NCBI GenBank assembly: GCA_030635025.1
Contig: DAOVZQ010000213.1
Span: 1 to 5,517 of the forward strand
Source: a bacterium
Lineage (GTDB): Bacteria > Krumholzibacteriota > Krumholzibacteriia > LZORAL124-64-63
Direction of reading: 5' to 3'
Length of the DNA stretch: 5,517 nt
Position 1 is the first letter of the stretch. Every line of letters begins with the position of its first letter. Shown here one piece after another: positions 5,015 through 5,517 of the stretch. Under the pieces are notes generated by a model. It had not been told where the DNA came from. It searched no databases and saw only the letters and a program-made list of their open reading frames with translations. Made by a program: the position numbers and the translations under genes.

Positions 5015-5517
5015 GTGCCCACCACCCGACGATCCGCCAATAGGAAACAACAGATCCTCGAGGAGTCCACGAGTCTCTTCTCCAGCCGCGGCTATGAGGG
5101 GACCTCCGTGCGGGTCATCGCGCGTGCGTGTGGCATTACCGAGGCAGCCATCTATCGTCACTACCAGAGCAAGGGCCATCTCTACGACGAGGTCATCCGC
5201 GAAAAGGCTCGCCGTCATGGTATCCGCGAGCATCTGGATGCGTCGGAGGCCTGCGGGCCTGTGGAGGACGTCCTTGATATGGTCGCCCGGCATATCCTGG
5301 TCATGGCCGAGAAGGATCCGGAACTCATGCGCCTCATGTTTTACAACAGCCTTGAGATGGGTAAAGGCGCGGCCACGTTGTTTCGAGAGGTCCGTCTGCC
5401 GTTCATCGAGTTTCTGGCCGAGGAATTGAAACGGCTCGTGTCAGCGGGAGACATTCGCGAAATCGACCCCTTGATTACCAGTCGCTGTTTCGTGGGCATG
5501 GTCATGGACTGCGCCCT
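5015..5517 (+). CDS. TetR/AcrR-family transcriptional repressor (5' part, runs off the edge)
   Basis: The first 167 residues are visible; the family is usually about 190-220 long, so only a small C-terminal piece is missing. Helix 1 is KQQILEESTSLFSSRGYEGT (11-30). The helix-turn-helix follows: TSVRVIARACGITEAAIYRH (30-49), then YQSKGHLYDEVI (50-61). This fits the TetR_N pattern well, including the G-Y-x-x-T-S, A-x-x-x-G-(I/V)-x-x-x-x-(I/L)-Y-x-H-(Y/F) and K-x-x-L signatures. Residues ~80-167 are the helical ligand-binding and dimerisation part, which is poorly conserved and gives no ligand. The regulator probably represses itself and a target outside the window. The neighbouring porin has its own terminator and no matching palindrome was noticed upstream of it, so a link between them is unproven. 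Confidence 0.88.
   Translation, partial: MPTTRRSANRKQQILEESTSLFSSRGYEGTSVRVIARACGITEAAIYRHYQSKGHLYDEVIREKARRHGIREHLDASEACGPVEDVLDMVARHILVMAEKDPELMRLMFYNSLEMGKGAATLFREVRLPFIEFLAEELKRLVSAGDIREIDPLITSRCFVGMVMDCA

Overview
The window is GC-rich, densely coding bacterial DNA from a diderm organism. An outer-membrane beta-barrel protein implies an outer membrane. At the left edge is a secreted protein ending in an NFPNPFNPSTT-type FlgD-like/Por-secretion-like C-terminal domain, which is common in the FCB superphylum and relatives (Eisenbacteria, Krumholzibacteria, Latescibacteria-like lineages). I infer an uncultured lineage of that kind. The sequence alone does not fix the phylum, and nothing here suggests plasmid, phage or insertion-sequence origin.

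Layout from left to right: (1) the 3' end of a secreted multidomain protein on the plus strand (to 980), with a carboxypeptidase-regulatory-like repeat, a proprotein-convertase P-domain and a C-terminal sorting-type domain. (2) A strong hairpin (1006-1036) that can terminate both this gene and the convergent minus-strand unit. (3) A minus-strand two-gene unit. Its first gene is an ArsB/NhaD-superfamily ion:proton antiporter (1670-3241, start corrected to an ATG behind a good Shine-Dalgarno). Thirteen bases further on comes a 199-residue protein of unknown family (1057-1656), probably translationally coupled. (4) A 281-bp divergent regulatory region (3242-3522). It contains an exact TTGACA promoter for the antiporter and an AT-rich patch with a 16/19 match to the classical Fur box. 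(5) A plus-strand outer-membrane beta-barrel protein of the alginate-export-like porin family (3523-4770, TTG start), closed by a textbook intrinsic terminator with a UUCG loop. (6) The 5' part of a TetR-family repressor gene (from 5015, GTG start) with its own sigma-70-like promoter and a possible operator. The gene runs off the right edge.

The central part (1057-4825) is the most interesting. A cytoplasmic-membrane cation/proton exchanger with a His/Asp/Glu-rich exported segment is paired with a His-rich unknown protein. Both are divergent from a Met-rich porin with a Cys cluster at its mature N-terminus, and a Fur-like site lies between them. I infer a metal-responsive envelope transport module, in which the porin passes a solute across the outer membrane and the antiporter exchanges an ion across the inner membrane. 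The transported species is not determined by the sequence. No CRISPR, tRNA, rRNA, IS element or defence system is seen.
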